This document shows positions 1-10,356 of a DNA stretch of 64,000 bases, in pieces. The first letter of the stretch is position 1; every line of letters starts with the position of its first letter. The notes beneath the pieces were generated by a model. That model had not been told where the DNA came from. It searched no databases and saw nothing but the letters and a program-made list of their open reading frames with translations. Position numbers and translations under genes: made by a program. This DNA comes from Nocardioides renjunii (GTDB lineage Bacteria; Actinomycetota; Actinomycetes; Propionibacteriales; Nocardioidaceae): assembly GCF_034661175.1 (NCBI RefSeq), contig NZ_CP141058.1, positions 2,852,001 through 2,916,000 on the forward strand. The letters run 5' to 3'.

Positions 1-561
<561 letters not shown>

Positions 562-640
562 TCGGCCGACGCGCCCGGTGCCCCCACGTGCCGGGTGGCG
601 GTGGCTGACGGGCGAACACGGGTCTGGCAGGCTGTGCGCC

Positions 641-1156
641 ATGCCCGTTTCGACCATCCCGCCGCGCATCAAGTGGGCCGTCGACCTCATGGACGTCCAG
701 CCGGGCGACCAGGTCCTCGAGATCGGCTGCGGCCCCGGAGCCGGCGCCGAGGCGATCTGCAGCAAGCTGGAGACCGGCAAGCTGTTCGCGATCGACCGGT
801 CGGAGTCGGGCGTGGACCGCACCAAGCGCCGCAACCAGAAGTACGTCGACGCCGGCCGGCTCGTCGTACGCCAGATCGACCTCGCCACGCTGCGGGTGCC
901 GGTCAAGCGGCTCAACAAGGTCTTCGCGTTCAACGTGAACCTGTTCTGGGTCCGCGACTGCGACGACGAGGTCGCCCTGCTCCACGAGCGGGTCGTCCCC
1001 GGTGGCGCGGTCTACCTGTTCTACGACGCCGTTCGCCCCGAGCTGGTGCCCAACATCGTCAAGAAGGCCTCGGAGAACCTCGTCCGCGGCGGCTTCCGGG
1101 TCAGCGTGGTGGAGCAGAAGGCTCCCCCGGTGATCGGGCTCATCGGCCGCCGCTGA
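641..1156 (+). CDS. class I SAM-dependent methyltransferase
   Basis: The 171-residue protein has the SAM-binding motif I (VLEIGCGPGAGAE, about residues 27–39) followed by the acidic end of strand 2 (LFAIDRS). It is short for the family and carries a single Rossmann-like domain, so the substrate cannot be named. The ATG at 641 is preferred over the longer open frame because upstream codons are not conserved-looking and a CAGGCT hexamer sits seven bases before it. The gene is divergent from dapB and convergent with the M16 peptidase, whose stop lies 18 bases away. It could act on a small molecule or on RNA. Confidence 0.8.
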   Translation: MPVSTIPPRIKWAVDLMDVQPGDQVLEIGCGPGAGAEAICSKLETGKLFAIDRSESGVDRTKRRNQKYVDAGRLVVRQIDLATLRVPVKRLNKVFAFNVNLFWVRDCDDEVALLHERVVPGGAVYLFYDAVRPELVPNIVKKASENLVRGGFRVSVVEQKAPPVIGLIGRR

Positions 1157-1174
1157 CGCTGCCGGTGCCGACCG

Positions 1175-2482
1175 TCACGTCGTCGGCCCCACGACGGCCA
1201 GCAGCTCGGGCTGCGTGAAGAGCTCGCGTGCCAGGGCGTTGACGTCGTCGAGGGTGACGGCCTCGATGCGAGCGACGACCTCGTCGATGGTGAGCAGCTC
1301 GTCGTGGACCAGCTCGGCCTTGCCGATGCGCGACATCCGGGAGCCGGAGTCCTCCAGGCCGAGCACGAGCCCGCCCTTGAGCTGGCCCTTGCCGCGCTCG
1401 ACCTCCTCCGCGGTGAGACCCTCGGAGGCGACCTTGGCGAGCTCGCCGCGCACAGTCTCCAGCACGGCGTCGTACTTGCCGGGCAGGCAGCCGACCGAGA
1501 CGCCGACCACGCCGGCGTCGGCGTGGTGGGAGGCGAAGGAGTAGACGGAGTAGGCCAGGCCGCGGTGCTCGCGCACCTCCTGGAACATCCGCGACGAGGT
1601 GCCGCCGCCAAGAGCGGTGTTGAGCACGCCGAGGGTGTAGCGGCGGGGGTCGGTGCGGGTCATGCCCTTGACGCCGAGGACGAGGTTGACCTGCTCCTGC
1701 GGCCGCACGGTCCGCGCCTCGCCGGGGTGCACCTTGCGGGCCTTCTCCGACTGCTGCGTCGGGGTGGGCTCGGCCTCCCCGTCGAGGAATCCGGCGCGCC
1801 CGAAGGCCTGCCGGACCTGGCGCACGACAGCGGCGTGGTCGACGTTGCCGGCCACCGAGACGACCATGTTGTCGGGGCGGTAGTGGCGGCGGTAGAAGCG
1901 GTGGATCTGCGCGCGGGTCATCGCGGTGATCGACGCCTCGGTGCCGGCGATGGGACGACCGAGCGGGGTGTCGCCCCAGGCCTGGTGGGCGAAGAGGTTG
2001 TGTACCACGTCGTCGGGGTCGTCGTCGTGCATGGCGATCTCGTCGAGGATCACGTCGCGCTCGGCCTCGACGTCGGCCTCGGTGATCGTGGAGGCGGTGA
2101 CCATGTCGCCGAGCACGTCGACCGCCGTGGCCAGGTCCTCGTCGAGGACGCGGGCGTGGAAGACGGTGTACTCCTTGGTGGTGAAGGCGTTGAACTCGCC
2201 CCCGACCGCGTCGAGCGCCACGGAGATGTCCATCGCGGTGCGCTCGGGGGTGCCCTTGAAGAGCAGGTGCTCGAGGAAGTGCGAGCAGCCGTGCAGCACG
2301 GGCGTCTCGTCGCGCGAGCCGACGTTGACCCACACGCCGATGCTGGCCGAGCGGGTGCCGACCATCTGCTCGGTGACGATCCGCAGGCCGCTCGGCAGGA
2401 CCGTGCGCCGGACGCGTGAGGTCACCGCACCGTCGGCGTCCTTGACGGTGTGGAGGGTGCGGGTGGTGCCGTTCTTCTGCAC
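1175..2482 (-). CDS. M16 family zinc metallopeptidase (pitrilysin/MPP-like)
   Basis: This 435-residue protein carries the inverted zinc motif HxxEH (SHFLEHLLFKGT, about residues 86–97), followed by the family pattern GGEFNAFTTKEYT. This identifies a catalytic M16 subunit related to mitochondrial processing peptidase. A second, inactive M16 half follows from about residue 230. No signal peptide is evident, so a cytoplasmic role is likely. The GTG start at 2482 has a GGAAGGA Shine–Dalgarno about five bases upstream. It lies 84 bases downstream of pnp with a strong hairpin between them. The pairing of pnp with an M16 gene is conserved in Gram-positive bacteria. The physiological substrate is unknown. 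Confidence 0.9.
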   Translation of the reverse strand: MQKNGTTRTLHTVKDADGAVTSRVRRTVLPSGLRIVTEQMVGTRSASIGVWVNVGSRDETPVLHGCSHFLEHLLFKGTPERTAMDISVALDAVGGEFNAFTTKEYTVFHARVLDEDLATAVDVLGDMVTASTITEADVEAERDVILDEIAMHDDDPDDVVHNLFAHQAWGDTPLGRPIAGTEASITAMTRAQIHRFYRRHYRPDNMVVSVAGNVDHAAVVRQVRQAFGRAGFLDGEAEPTPTQQSEKARKVHPGEARTVRPQEQVNLVLGVKGMTRTDPRRYTLGVLNTALGGGTSSRMFQEVREHRGLAYSVYSFASHHADAGVVGVSVGCLPGKYDAVLETVRGELAKVASEGLTAEEVERGKGQLKGGLVLGLEDSGSRMSRIGKAELVHDELLTIDEVVARIEAVTLDDVNALARELFTQPELLAVVGPTT

Positions 2483-2520
2483 AGGGGTCCTTCCGGGGGT
2501 GATGCCTGGGGTGAAGCAAC

Positions 2521-2552
2521 ACGACCGGCCGGCCAGGCGGCCGGCCGGTCGT
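2521..2552 (-). terminator. hairpin after pnp
   Basis: A perfect 14-bp inverted repeat with a four-base loop (AGGC) lies between the pnp stop and the M16 peptidase start. It is GC-only and has no clear T-tract, as is common in actinobacteria. It may only reduce read-through into the co-directional M16 gene. Confidence 0.7.
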
Positions 2553-2566
2553 GGTGGTGGATCAGG

Positions 2567-4819
2567 TCACTCGGCGTCGGTCGCCTCGGGGCTGACGTCG
2601 GAGCCGGCGTCGGCCTCGTCCTCGGAGCCGCCCTCGGCCTCGTCGACGACGGGGACCAGCGAGAGCTTGCCGCGGTCGTCGATCTCGGCGATGGAGACCT
2701 GGACCTTCTGGCCGACGGACAGGACGTCCTCGACGGCCTCGACACGCTTGCCACCGGCGAGCGCACGCAGCTTGCTGATGTGCAGCAGGCCGTCCTTGCC
2801 CGGCATGAGCGAGACGAAGGCACCGAAGTTGGTGGTCTTCACCACGGTGCCGAGGTAGCGCTCGCCGACCTCGGGCATGGTCGGGTTGGCGATCGCGTTG
2901 ACCGCGGCCTTGGCGGCCTCGGCCGCCTCGCCGTTGGTCGCACCGATGTAGACCGTGCCGTCGTCCTCGATGGACAGCGTCGCGCCCGTGTCGTCCTGGA
3001 TCTGGTTGATGACCTTGCCCTTGGGCCCGATCACCTCGCCGATCTTGTCGACGGGCACCCGGATGGTGATGATGCGCGGGGCGTGGACCGACATCTCCTC
3101 CGGCGCGTCGATGGCCTCGGCCATCACGTCGAGGATCGCCAGGCGCGCGTCGCGGGCCTGGGTCAGGGCGGCGGCCAGGACCTCGGCCGGGATGCCGTCG
3201 AGCTTGGTGTCGAGCTGCAGCGCGGTCACGAACTCGCGGGTGCCGGCGACCTTGAAGTCCATGTCGCCGAAGGCGTCCTCGGCACCGAGGATGTCGGTCA
3301 GCGCGACGTACTGCGTCTCGCCGTCGACCTCGTCGGAGATGAGGCCCATCGCGATGCCGGCGACGGAGGCCTTGAGGGGCACACCGGCCTGCAGCAGCGA
3401 CAGGGTCGAGGCGCAGACCGAGCCCATCGAGGTCGAGCCGTTGGAGCCCATGGCCTCGGAGAGCTGGCGGATCGCGTAGGGGAACTCCTCACGCGAGGGC
3501 AGCACCGGCAGGAGGGCGCGGCGCGCGAGGGCGCCGTGGCCGACCTCGCGACGCTTGGGCGAGCCCACGCGGCCGGTCTCGCCGGTGGAGAACGGCGGGA
3601 AGACGTACTTGTGCATGTAGCGGCGGTGCTTCTCCGGGGAGAGCGTGTCGAGCTGCTGCTCCATCTTGAGCATGTCGAGGGTGGTGACGCCCAGGATCTG
3701 GGTCTCGCCACGCTCGAACAGCGCGGAGCCGTGGACGCGCGGGATCACGTCGACCTCGGCGTGCAGCGGACGGATGTCGGCGAGGCCGCGGCCGTCGATG
3801 CGGACCTTGTCGCGCAGCACGCGCTGGCGGACCAGGCTCTTGGTCAGCGAGCGGAACGCCGCGCCGATCTCCTTCTCGCGGCCCTCGAACTGGCCGGAGA
3901 GCTGCTCGAGGAGCTCGCCCTTGATCTCGTCGACCTTGAGCTCGCGCTCCTGCTTGTCGCCGATGGTCATCGCGGCGGCCGTGTCGTCCTTCGCGGCGGA
4001 CTCGACCGCGGCGTAGACGTCGTCCTCGTAGTCGAGGAAGACCGGGAAGTCCTGGACCGGCTTGGCGGCCTCGGCCGCGAGCTGGGCCTGCGCCTCGACG
4101 AGCTGCTTGATGAAGGGCTTGGCGGCGTCGAGGCCACCGGCCACGATCTCCTCGGTCGGCGCCTGGGCGCCGTTCTGCACGAGGTCGAGCGTGGCCTCGG
4201 GGGCCTCGGCCTCGACCATCATGATCGCGACGTCGCCGGACTCGGTGACCCGACCGGCGACGACCATGTCGAAGACGGCCGACTCGAGCTGCGAGTGGGT
4301 CGGGAAGGCCACCCACTGGCCCTCGATGAGGGCGACGCGCACGCCGCCGACGGGGCCGGAGAACGGCAGGCCGGAGAGCTGGGTGGAGAGCGACGCGGCG
4401 TTGATCGCGAGCACGTCGTAGGGCATGTCGGGGTCGAGCGCCATGACGGTGATGACGACCTGGACCTCGTTGCGCAGGCCCTTCTTGAACGTCGGGCGCA
4501 GCGGGCGGTCGATGAGGCGGCAGGTGAGGATCGCGTCCTCGCCCGGGCGGCCCTCGGAGCGGAAGAAGGAGCCGGGGATCTGGCCCACGGCGTACATCCG
4601 CTCCTCGACGTCGATCGTGAGCGGGAAGAAGTCGAAGTGGTCCTTGGGCGTCTTGCCCGCGGTCGTCGCCGAGAGCAGCATGGTCTCGTCGTCGAGGTAG
4701 GCCGTGACCGAGCCGGCGGCCTGGCGGGCGAGCAGGCCGGTCTCGAACTTGACCGTGCGCTTGCCGAAGGAACCGTTGTCGAGGACGGTCTCGACAGCGG
4801 AGATGATGGGTTCACTCAT
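2567..4819 (-). CDS. pnp: polyribonucleotide nucleotidyltransferase (PNPase)
   Basis: PNPase degrades RNA phosphorolytically from the 3' end and can also add tails. The 750-residue protein has two RNase PH domains separated by a helical linker, then a KH domain ([14 protein letters not shown], about residues 605–618) and an S1 domain (near residues 665–720). It ends in an acidic tail. The length fits the actinobacterial family. The ATG at 4819 ([10 protein letters not shown]) is the family start, and the much longer open frame upstream crosses the leader. It lies 274 bases downstream of rpsO. In Streptomyces the rpsO–pnp read-through transcript is cut by RNase III in this spacer, and the hairpins here are consistent with that. 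Confidence 0.98.
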   Translation of the reverse strand: MSEPIISAVETVLDNGSFGKRTVKFETGLLARQAAGSVTAYLDDETMLLSATTAGKTPKDHFDFFPLTIDVEERMYAVGQIPGSFFRSEGRPGEDAILTCRLIDRPLRPTFKKGLRNEVQVVITVMALDPDMPYDVLAINAASLSTQLSGLPFSGPVGGVRVALIEGQWVAFPTHSQLESAVFDMVVAGRVTESGDVAIMMVEAEAPEATLDLVQNGAQAPTEEIVAGGLDAAKPFIKQLVEAQAQLAAEAAKPVQDFPVFLDYEDDVYAAVESAAKDDTAAAMTIGDKQERELKVDEIKGELLEQLSGQFEGREKEIGAAFRSLTKSLVRQRVLRDKVRIDGRGLADIRPLHAEVDVIPRVHGSALFERGETQILGVTTLDMLKMEQQLDTLSPEKHRRYMHKYVFPPFSTGETGRVGSPKRREVGHGALARRALLPVLPSREEFPYAIRQLSEAMGSNGSTSMGSVCASTLSLLQAGVPLKASVAGIAMGLISDEVDGETQYVALTDILGAEDAFGDMDFKVAGTREFVTALQLDTKLDGIPAEVLAAALTQARDARLAILDVMAEAIDAPEEMSVHAPRIITIRVPVDKIGEVIGPKGKVINQIQDDTGATLSIEDDGTVYIGATNGEAAEAAKAAVNAIANPTMPEVGERYLGTVVKTTNFGAFVSLMPGKDGLLHISKLRALAGGKRVEAVEDVLSVGQKVQVSIAEIDDRGKLSLVPVVDEAEGGSEDEADAGSDVSPEATDAE

Positions 4820-4862
4820 GGAAGCAGGATCTGCTTTCTCTTCGCGGAGCGATCCGCGTCGT

Positions 4863-4905
4863 CCACACTCGAACGTGTGGGGCATCGAGGGCCCCGCGGG
4901 GCCGG
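4863..4905 (-). promoter_or_regulatory. structured pnp leader (possible RNase III target)
   Basis: The leader of pnp holds a six-bp hairpin (CCACAC/GTGTGG, 4863–4880). Next to it is a 14-base GC palindrome, GGCCCCGCGGGGCC, near 4890–4903. Structured leaders upstream of pnp are cut by RNase III in several bacteria, including Streptomyces. The equivalence here is inferred from position only. Confidence 0.4.
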
Positions 4906-5053
4906 TCTTCGATCGAGGCCCGCAGATCTCCCGGTGACGGGTGCCGATCTGAAGGCCACTACCGAGGACCGGGCCGGACGTGCGGGTCGCTCCTGTTGGC
5001 TGTGTGTTCAGTTGTTCCGGGTCGACACTAGCGCGGCGGGTCCCGGATGTGAG

Positions 5054-5086
5054 AGGAGCGGCTCCCCGTGGCGGGGAACCGCTCCT
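5054..5086 (-). terminator. rpsO terminator or attenuator
   Basis: A 14-bp stem with one mismatch and a five-base loop lies just after the rpsO stop codon. It separates rpsO from pnp on the same strand, and partial read-through would feed pnp. Confidence 0.75.
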
Positions 5087-5093
5087 GTCGCGA

Positions 5094-5369
5094 TCAGCGG
5101 CGGAGGCCGAGGCGCTCCACAATCGAGCGGTAGCGCTCGATCTCCGTCTTCTGCAGGTAGTTGAGCAGCCGGCGGCGCTGGCCGACCAGCAGCAGCAGTC
5201 CACGACGGCTGTGGTGGTCGTGCTTGTGCGTCTTGAGGTGCTCGGTGAGGTGCGAGATGCGGTGGCTGAGCAGCGCGATCTGGACCTCGGGGGAACCGGT
5301 GTCACCCTCGGTCAGGGCGTACTCGGCGATGATCTTCTTTTTGGTCTCCGCGTCGGTACCAATCGACAT
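5094..5369 (-). CDS. rpsO: 30S ribosomal protein S15
   Basis: S15 is a primary 16S rRNA-binding protein that organises the platform of the small subunit. The 91-residue sequence is family length and has the conserved features [32 protein letters not shown] and the RRLLNYL helix. The ATG at 5369 has a good AAGGAG Shine–Dalgarno. It is the first gene of the rpsO–pnp unit. A possible -10 (TATGCT, minus strand) lies near 5477–5482 but has no convincing -35 partner. Confidence 0.98.
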   Translation of the reverse strand: MSIGTDAETKKKIIAEYALTEGDTGSPEVQIALLSHRISHLTEHLKTHKHDHHSRRGLLLLVGQRRRLLNYLQKTEIERYRSIVERLGLRR

Positions 5370-5551
5370 GGGGGCTCCTTCGGTTCTCGTTGCGCGGCGC
5401 GCCCGGGCCTGTTCACCGGGGCACTCTGGATCCGCGGCCGTCGTGACGGCGTGTCACCCTCCCGGGCAACCGCAGCAGCATATCGAGGCCCCGGACCGCC
5501 GGCCCAATCCGCGCCGCGCGACGAGGACGTACGTCCCCCGGTCGGGATCGC

Positions 5552-5815
5552 TCAGACGGCCGGCGGGGGCGGGTCCGACTCGGTGGTGCGCTGGCTGCTG
5601 GCCTGGCGTCCCTGCGCGTCGGTCGTGGTGGCCGTGGTGGTGTGCCGCCGGCGGGTGTTCTGCTGCACGATCGTGAGCACGAGCCAGAGCGCGCCGGCCA
5701 GGACCAGGATCCAGCCCAGCGTGGTGACGTTGAGCGGTCCCACCTGCTCCTGGTTGAACGCGAGCGCCAGGACGAGCCCGACGACGATGAGGCCGATCGG
5801 CCCTCCGTAACCCAT
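5552..5815 (-). CDS. small two-helix membrane protein (DUF6458-like)
   Basis: The 87-residue protein begins MGYGGPIGLIVVGLVLALA and has two predicted transmembrane helices (about residues 5–20 and 30–50). A basic turn and a polar, Thr/Pro-rich cytoplasmic tail follow. This layout resembles the actinobacterial DUF6458 family, assigned from memory of the N-terminal pattern and not by search. The ATG at 5815 has an AAAGGGAGA ribosome site. A 10-bp hairpin lies in its leader at 5840–5863. The function is unknown. Confidence 0.7.
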   Translation of the reverse strand: MGYGGPIGLIVVGLVLALAFNQEQVGPLNVTTLGWILVLAGALWLVLTIVQQNTRRRHTTTATTTDAQGRQASSQRTTESDPPPPAV

Positions 5816-5839
5816 GACGGTCTCCCTTTCTGTGGGGAT

Positions 5840-5863
5840 GCGGCCCGGCGGTGGCCGGGCCGC
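5840..5863 (-). promoter_or_regulatory. leader hairpin of the small membrane protein gene
   Basis: A perfect 10-bp GC stem with a four-base loop lies 25 bases upstream of the ATG at 5815, within the probable 5' leader. It does not cover the ribosome site. It could stabilise the mRNA or be a terminator for antisense transcripts. Confidence 0.4.
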
Positions 5864-5932
5864 GCAGAGTCTGGCCGCCTCCCGGTCCGGTGTCACCCTC
5901 CCCTGGGGTGCCCGACGTGCGACGATCCCGGG

Positions 5933-8062
5933 ATGGGTGAGAAGCGGATCGGCGTGTGCAACCTCTGCGAGGCCATCTGCGGGCTCGAGCTGACCGTGGA
6001 GGGCCGCGACGTCGTCGCCGTCCGCGGCCACGCCGCCGACCCGCTCTCCCGCGGCCACGTCTGCCCCAAGGGCGTCGCGATCGCCGACGTGTACGCCGAC
6101 CCCGACCGGTTGCGGCGCCCGGTGCGCCGGGTCGGCGAGGGCGCCGGGGCACGGTGGGAGGAGATCGGGTGGGACGAGGCGTTCGACCTGGTCGCCGACA
6201 ACCTCGCCCGGGTGGTGCGGGAGCACGGCGACGACGCCCTCGCGCTCTACCTCGGCAACCCCAACGCGCACAGCCTCGGCTCGATGACCCACGGCACCGC
6301 GATGGCGAAGTCCTTCCGGACCAGGAACCGCTACTCCGCGACCTCGGTCGACCAGCTCCCCCACCAGCTGGTGGCCCACCTCATGTTCGGCCACCAGCTG
6401 TTCCTGCCGGTCCCGGACATCGACCGCACGTCGTGGTTCCTCGTCGTCGGCGCGAACCCGATGGCCTCCAACGGGTCGCTGATGACCGTGCCCGACTTCC
6501 CCCAGCGGGTGCGTGACCTGCGCGCCCGCGGCGGCCGGATGGTCGTGCTCGACCCCCGCCGCACCGAGACCGCCAAGGTCGCCGACGAGCACCACTTCGT
6601 CCGCCCCGGCTCCGACGCGTGGGTGCTGCTCGCGATGCTGCACGTCCTCACCACCGAGGTCTCCCCCGACGACCTGCCCACCGTGCCGTCGTACGTCGAC
6701 GGGCTGGGCACGGTGGTCGACCTCGTCGCCGACGTCACGCCCGAGCTGGCCGAGTCGATGAGCGGGCTCCCCGCCGGCGAGGTCCGCCGCCTCGCGCGCG
6801 AGCTGCTGGCCGCCGACGGCGGCGTCGTCTACAGCAGGATCGGCGTCTCCGCCGGCCCGTGGGGCACGGTGTGCCAGTGGGCCGTGAACTGCCTCAACAT
6901 CCTCACCGGCAACCTCGACCGGGTCGGCGGGGCCATGTTCACCACGCCCGCGATCGACGCGGTCGGCACCGGGTTGATCGGGCGCGGGCACCACGACGTG
7001 TGGCGCTCACGGGTCCGCGGCCTCCCCGAGACCGCGGGCGAGCTGCCGGTCGCGGCGCTGCGCGAGGAGATCGAGACGCCGGGCGAGGGCCAGGTCCGCG
7101 CGCTGCTGACGGTGGCCGGCAACCCCGTGCTCTCCACCCCTGACGGAGCGCGGCTCGACCGCGCGCTGGACGGGCTCGACTTCATGGCCGCCGTCGACAT
7201 CTACGTCAACGAGACCACCCGTCACGCCGACGTCATCCTGCCCCCGACCACGGCGCTCGAGCGCGACCACTACGACCTGGTCTTCCACCTGCTGGCGGTG
7301 CGCAACACCGCGCGCTTCACCCCGGCGGTCTTCGAGAAGGAGGCCGACCAGCGGCACGACTGGCAGATCTTCCGCGAGATCACCCTGCGCACCGCCGCCC
7401 GGCTCGGCCGCAGGGCACCGCTGAGGAAACGGCTGGTGCAGCGGGCCCGCCTCACCGCCAGCCCGACGCTGCTGGTCGCCGGCCTCCTGCGCCGCGGCAC
7501 CAGCGGCGTGACGCTGAAGAAGCTCCGCGCGCGGCCCGCCGGCATCGACCTGGGACCACTGCGGGGCGGCCAGCTGCCCGGGCGGCTGCCCTCCCGCGAC
7601 CGGCGGATCGACCTCGCGCCGCCCCTCGTCGTCGAGGACGTCGTCCGGCTGGCGGCGGCGGCTGCGCCCGACGAGGGGCTGCTCCTCATCGGCCGCCGCC
7701 ACCAGCGCGACTGCAACTCCTGGATGCACAACTCCGAGCGGTTGACCCGTGGCCGTGCCCGCCACCAGCTGCTGATGAACCCCGCCGACCTCGCCGTCCG
7801 CGAGCTTGCGGACGGGGCCCGGGTGCGGGTGACCTCCCGCACCGGCACGGTGGAGGTCGAGGTGGCCGCCTCCGACGACCTGATGCCCGGGGTGGTCTCG
7901 CTCCCCCACGGCTACGGCCACGCCCGCGAGGGCGTCCTGATGACCCGCAGCCGTGAGGTGCCGGGCGTCTCGGCCAACGACCTGACCGATCCCGAGCTGC
8001 TCGACGTGTCGGGCAACGCGGCCCTCAACGGCGTACCGGTGGAGGTCACGGCTGCCGGCTGA
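5933..8062 (+). CDS. molybdopterin-dependent oxidoreductase (formate dehydrogenase/nitrate reductase superfamily)
   Basis: The 709-residue protein begins with a [4Fe-4S] site of the form CxxCxxxC…C (CNLCEAIC at about residues 9–16, then HVCPKG). The molybdopterin oxidoreductase core follows, with a C-terminal molybdopterin-dinucleotide-binding domain (DLAVRELADGARVRVTSRTG). There is no Tat signal, so it is cytoplasmic. The region around the usual Mo ligand reads NRYSATSVDQLPHQLVAH and has no cysteine or selenocysteine codon, unlike classical formate dehydrogenases. No electron-transfer subunit or cofactor gene lies beside it. The substrate is unknown. It overlaps the convergent MMPL gene by 17 bases. 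Confidence 0.88.
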   Translation: MGEKRIGVCNLCEAICGLELTVEGRDVVAVRGHAADPLSRGHVCPKGVAIADVYADPDRLRRPVRRVGEGAGARWEEIGWDEAFDLVADNLARVVREHGDDALALYLGNPNAHSLGSMTHGTAMAKSFRTRNRYSATSVDQLPHQLVAHLMFGHQLFLPVPDIDRTSWFLVVGANPMASNGSLMTVPDFPQRVRDLRARGGRMVVLDPRRTETAKVADEHHFVRPGSDAWVLLAMLHVLTTEVSPDDLPTVPSYVDGLGTVVDLVADVTPELAESMSGLPAGEVRRLARELLAADGGVVYSRIGVSAGPWGTVCQWAVNCLNILTGNLDRVGGAMFTTPAIDAVGTGLIGRGHHDVWRSRVRGLPETAGELPVAALREEIETPGEGQVRALLTVAGNPVLSTPDGARLDRALDGLDFMAAVDIYVNETTRHADVILPPTTALERDHYDLVFHLLAVRNTARFTPAVFEKEADQRHDWQIFREITLRTAARLGRRAPLRKRLVQRARLTASPTLLVAGLLRRGTSGVTLKKLRARPAGIDLGPLRGGQLPGRLPSRDRRIDLAPPLVVEDVVRLAAAAAPDEGLLLIGRRHQRDCNSWMHNSERLTRGRARHQLLMNPADLAVRELADGARVRVTSRTGTVEVEVAASDDLMPGVVSLPHGYGHAREGVLMTRSREVPGVSANDLTDPELLDVSGNAALNGVPVEVTAAG

Positions 8063-10220
8063 CCGCCAGCTCCGGGACCGGCTCCACCACCTGCTCCCCG
8101 GGCACCTCCCGGCGCCCCCAGACCCGGTCGCCGAGCAGCACCAGCACCGCCGGCAGCATCACCAGCCGGATCAGGGTCGCGTCGAGCAGGATCGCGACGG
8201 CGAGGCCGACGCCCATCATCTTCATCTCGAGCATCGACAGCGTGGCGAAGATGGCGAACACCGACACCATCACCGCGGCGGCGCTCTTCACGACGCCCGC
8301 CGTGTCGGTGACGCCCTGCTCGACCGCGAGCCGGGCGGGCAGCCCGCGTCGCACGTGCTCGCGGACCCGGCTGAGGACGAAGACGTGGTAGTCCATCGAC
8401 AGGCCGACCAGGATGACGAGGACGATCATCGGGATCCAGTCGATGAGGAAGCCCGGCGAGGTGAAGTCGAGCGCTCCCTCGAACCAGCCGTGCTGGAACA
8501 CGAGCGTCATCATCCCGAAGGCGACCGCCACCGAGGCGAGGTTGAGCACCGAGGACACGAGCGCCAGCCGGACGCTGCGGAACGCGATGCCCATCATGAC
8601 CATCGTCAGCAGCGCCACGAAGCCGATCACGATCGGGAGGTACGTCGCCAGGTGGTGCGCCGAGTCGTACGACTCTGCCGCTCCCCCGCCGACCGCGTGC
8701 TCGACGTCGAGGCCGTCGAGCGCCGTGGGCACGAGCTCGTCGCGCAGCAGCTCGACCGCCTCGTCCACGCGCGGGTCGCTCTCCTCGTGGGGGATGGCGA
8801 GGTCCAGGACGGTCGTCCGGCCGCCGTCGGAGACCTCGATGCCGGCGTCACCCGCCGCCACGAAGTCGCCGGTCCGGGCCGCCGCCTCGTCGAGCCCGAC
8901 CAGCGCCGAGCGGACCCGAGCCGCGTCGGCGGCGTCGGCCTGCACCACGACCTCGGCCGACGCACCCTCGAGCGGGAAGGCCTTCGCCATGTCGCGAGCG
9001 GTGACGACCTGCGGAATGGAGTCGGGCAGCGTCTCGAGGTTGGCGCTGTGCACCTTCATGCCCAGCATCGGCACGGCGAGCGCCACCACGACCGCGCCGC
9101 CCAGGGCGAGCGCCACGACCGGGCGTCGCAGCACCGGCGCGAGCAGCCGACGGCTGATCCCGCCCCGCCCGATCCGGCGGTTGAGCCGCCAGAGGCCGGG
9201 GACGCGCGGGCGGTCGACCCAGCGGCCGAGCGTGACCAGGAGGGCGGGCAGCACGGTGATCGAGCCGAGCACGGCGATCGCGACCACGAGGATCGCGCCG
9301 GTGGCCAGCGAGTTGAAGGTGACGCCGCCGACGACGTAGAGGCCCGACATGGCGACGACGACGGCGAGGCCGGACACCAGGATCGAGTGGCCGGAGGTCT
9401 CGGCGGCCACCTCGACGGCGTCGAGGGTCGAGCGACCACGGGCGCGCTCCTCGCGCTCGCGCTTGAGGTAGAAGAGCGAGTAGTCGACACCGACCGCCAT
9501 GCCGATGAGCACGATCATGCTGGTGACGGTGGCCTCGGCCGGCACCAGCCACGAGACGGGTGCGGTGATGCCGATCGTCACGACGACACTGCTCGCCGCC
9601 AGCAGGACGGGGATGCCCGCCGCGATGAGGGCCCCGAACGCGAAGAGCATCAGCACGAGCGTCACGGGCAGGCTGATGCCCTCGGCCGAGGCCAGGTCGG
9701 CCTCGACCTGCTCGTTGATGCCCTCGTCGATGGTGAGGTCACCGGCCTGGCGGATGCGCAGGTCGGCGTACTCCTCCTGCACCGCGTCGGTCACCGCCGT
9801 CATCTCCCCGGTCTCCTCGTGGTCGGCGGCGAGCCGCACGGCGACCAGCAGGGCGGACCGGTCCTGGCTCCACACGGGCGCCATCGCCTCCTCGACGCCG
9901 GGGACCTTCGCCATCTCCCGCCCGAGCTGCGCAGCGGCCTCTTCAGCCCGCGCGGGGTCCAGGCCGGAGGCGCCGGCGGTGACGAGGACGTTCTCGGTGA
10001 GCGGGTCGGACATGCCGGCGTCGTCGATCCACTGGGCGGCGCGCCCGGACTCGTGCTCGCGGTAGTCGACGTCGTCGGCGGTGTTGGTGGGGACGGCCGC
10101 GGCGAGCACCACGGCCACGGCGACCAGGGCGAGCCAGCCGAGGATCGCGCGCCACGGGTGGGTGGCGCTCCAGCGGGCGGCCCGGATCGGGGCTCCGGCG
10201 AGAGGGTTGCGGACGGACAT
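8046..10220 (-). CDS. MMPL-family RND transporter
   Basis: The 724-residue integral membrane protein has the MMPL layout. There is one N-terminal transmembrane helix and a large extracytoplasmic loop, then five helices (about residues 180–345). A second helix, second loop and five more helices (about residues 550–700) complete it. MMPL proteins use proton motive force to export lipids, siderophores or drugs, and the substrate here cannot be told. It is divergent from a sensor kinase and response regulator starting 137 bases away, which suggests control of this pump by that system. The 3' end overlaps the oxidoreductase gene by 17 bases. Confidence 0.88.
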   Translation of the reverse strand: MSVRNPLAGAPIRAARWSATHPWRAILGWLALVAVAVVLAAAVPTNTADDVDYREHESGRAAQWIDDAGMSDPLTENVLVTAGASGLDPARAEEAAAQLGREMAKVPGVEEAMAPVWSQDRSALLVAVRLAADHEETGEMTAVTDAVQEEYADLRIRQAGDLTIDEGINEQVEADLASAEGISLPVTLVLMLFAFGALIAAGIPVLLAASSVVVTIGITAPVSWLVPAEATVTSMIVLIGMAVGVDYSLFYLKREREERARGRSTLDAVEVAAETSGHSILVSGLAVVVAMSGLYVVGGVTFNSLATGAILVVAIAVLGSITVLPALLVTLGRWVDRPRVPGLWRLNRRIGRGGISRRLLAPVLRRPVVALALGGAVVVALAVPMLGMKVHSANLETLPDSIPQVVTARDMAKAFPLEGASAEVVVQADAADAARVRSALVGLDEAAARTGDFVAAGDAGIEVSDGGRTTVLDLAIPHEESDPRVDEAVELLRDELVPTALDGLDVEHAVGGGAAESYDSAHHLATYLPIVIGFVALLTMVMMGIAFRSVRLALVSSVLNLASVAVAFGMMTLVFQHGWFEGALDFTSPGFLIDWIPMIVLVILVGLSMDYHVFVLSRVREHVRRGLPARLAVEQGVTDTAGVVKSAAAVMVSVFAIFATLSMLEMKMMGVGLAVAILLDATLIRLVMLPAVLVLLGDRVWGRREVPGEQVVEPVPELAVSRQP

Positions 10221-10356
10221 GACGGACTCCTGGGTCGAGGTGGAGGGACGTCCTCAGCCTCGGCCGGCGCGAGGGCCGCGTCGCTGGCGCCAGGTCCCCT
10301 GCCGGGGTGGACCTAGGTCCACTGCGCCCAGCGCCCGGCTCGGGGAGGATGGGGGC

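Noticed and set aside
2450-5164. 904-codon open frame on the plus strand opposite pnp
   Set aside because: It mirrors the codon pattern of pnp and rpsO on the other strand and reads as Asp/Gly/Val/Leu-rich low-complexity. It matches no protein and is an artefact of high GC.
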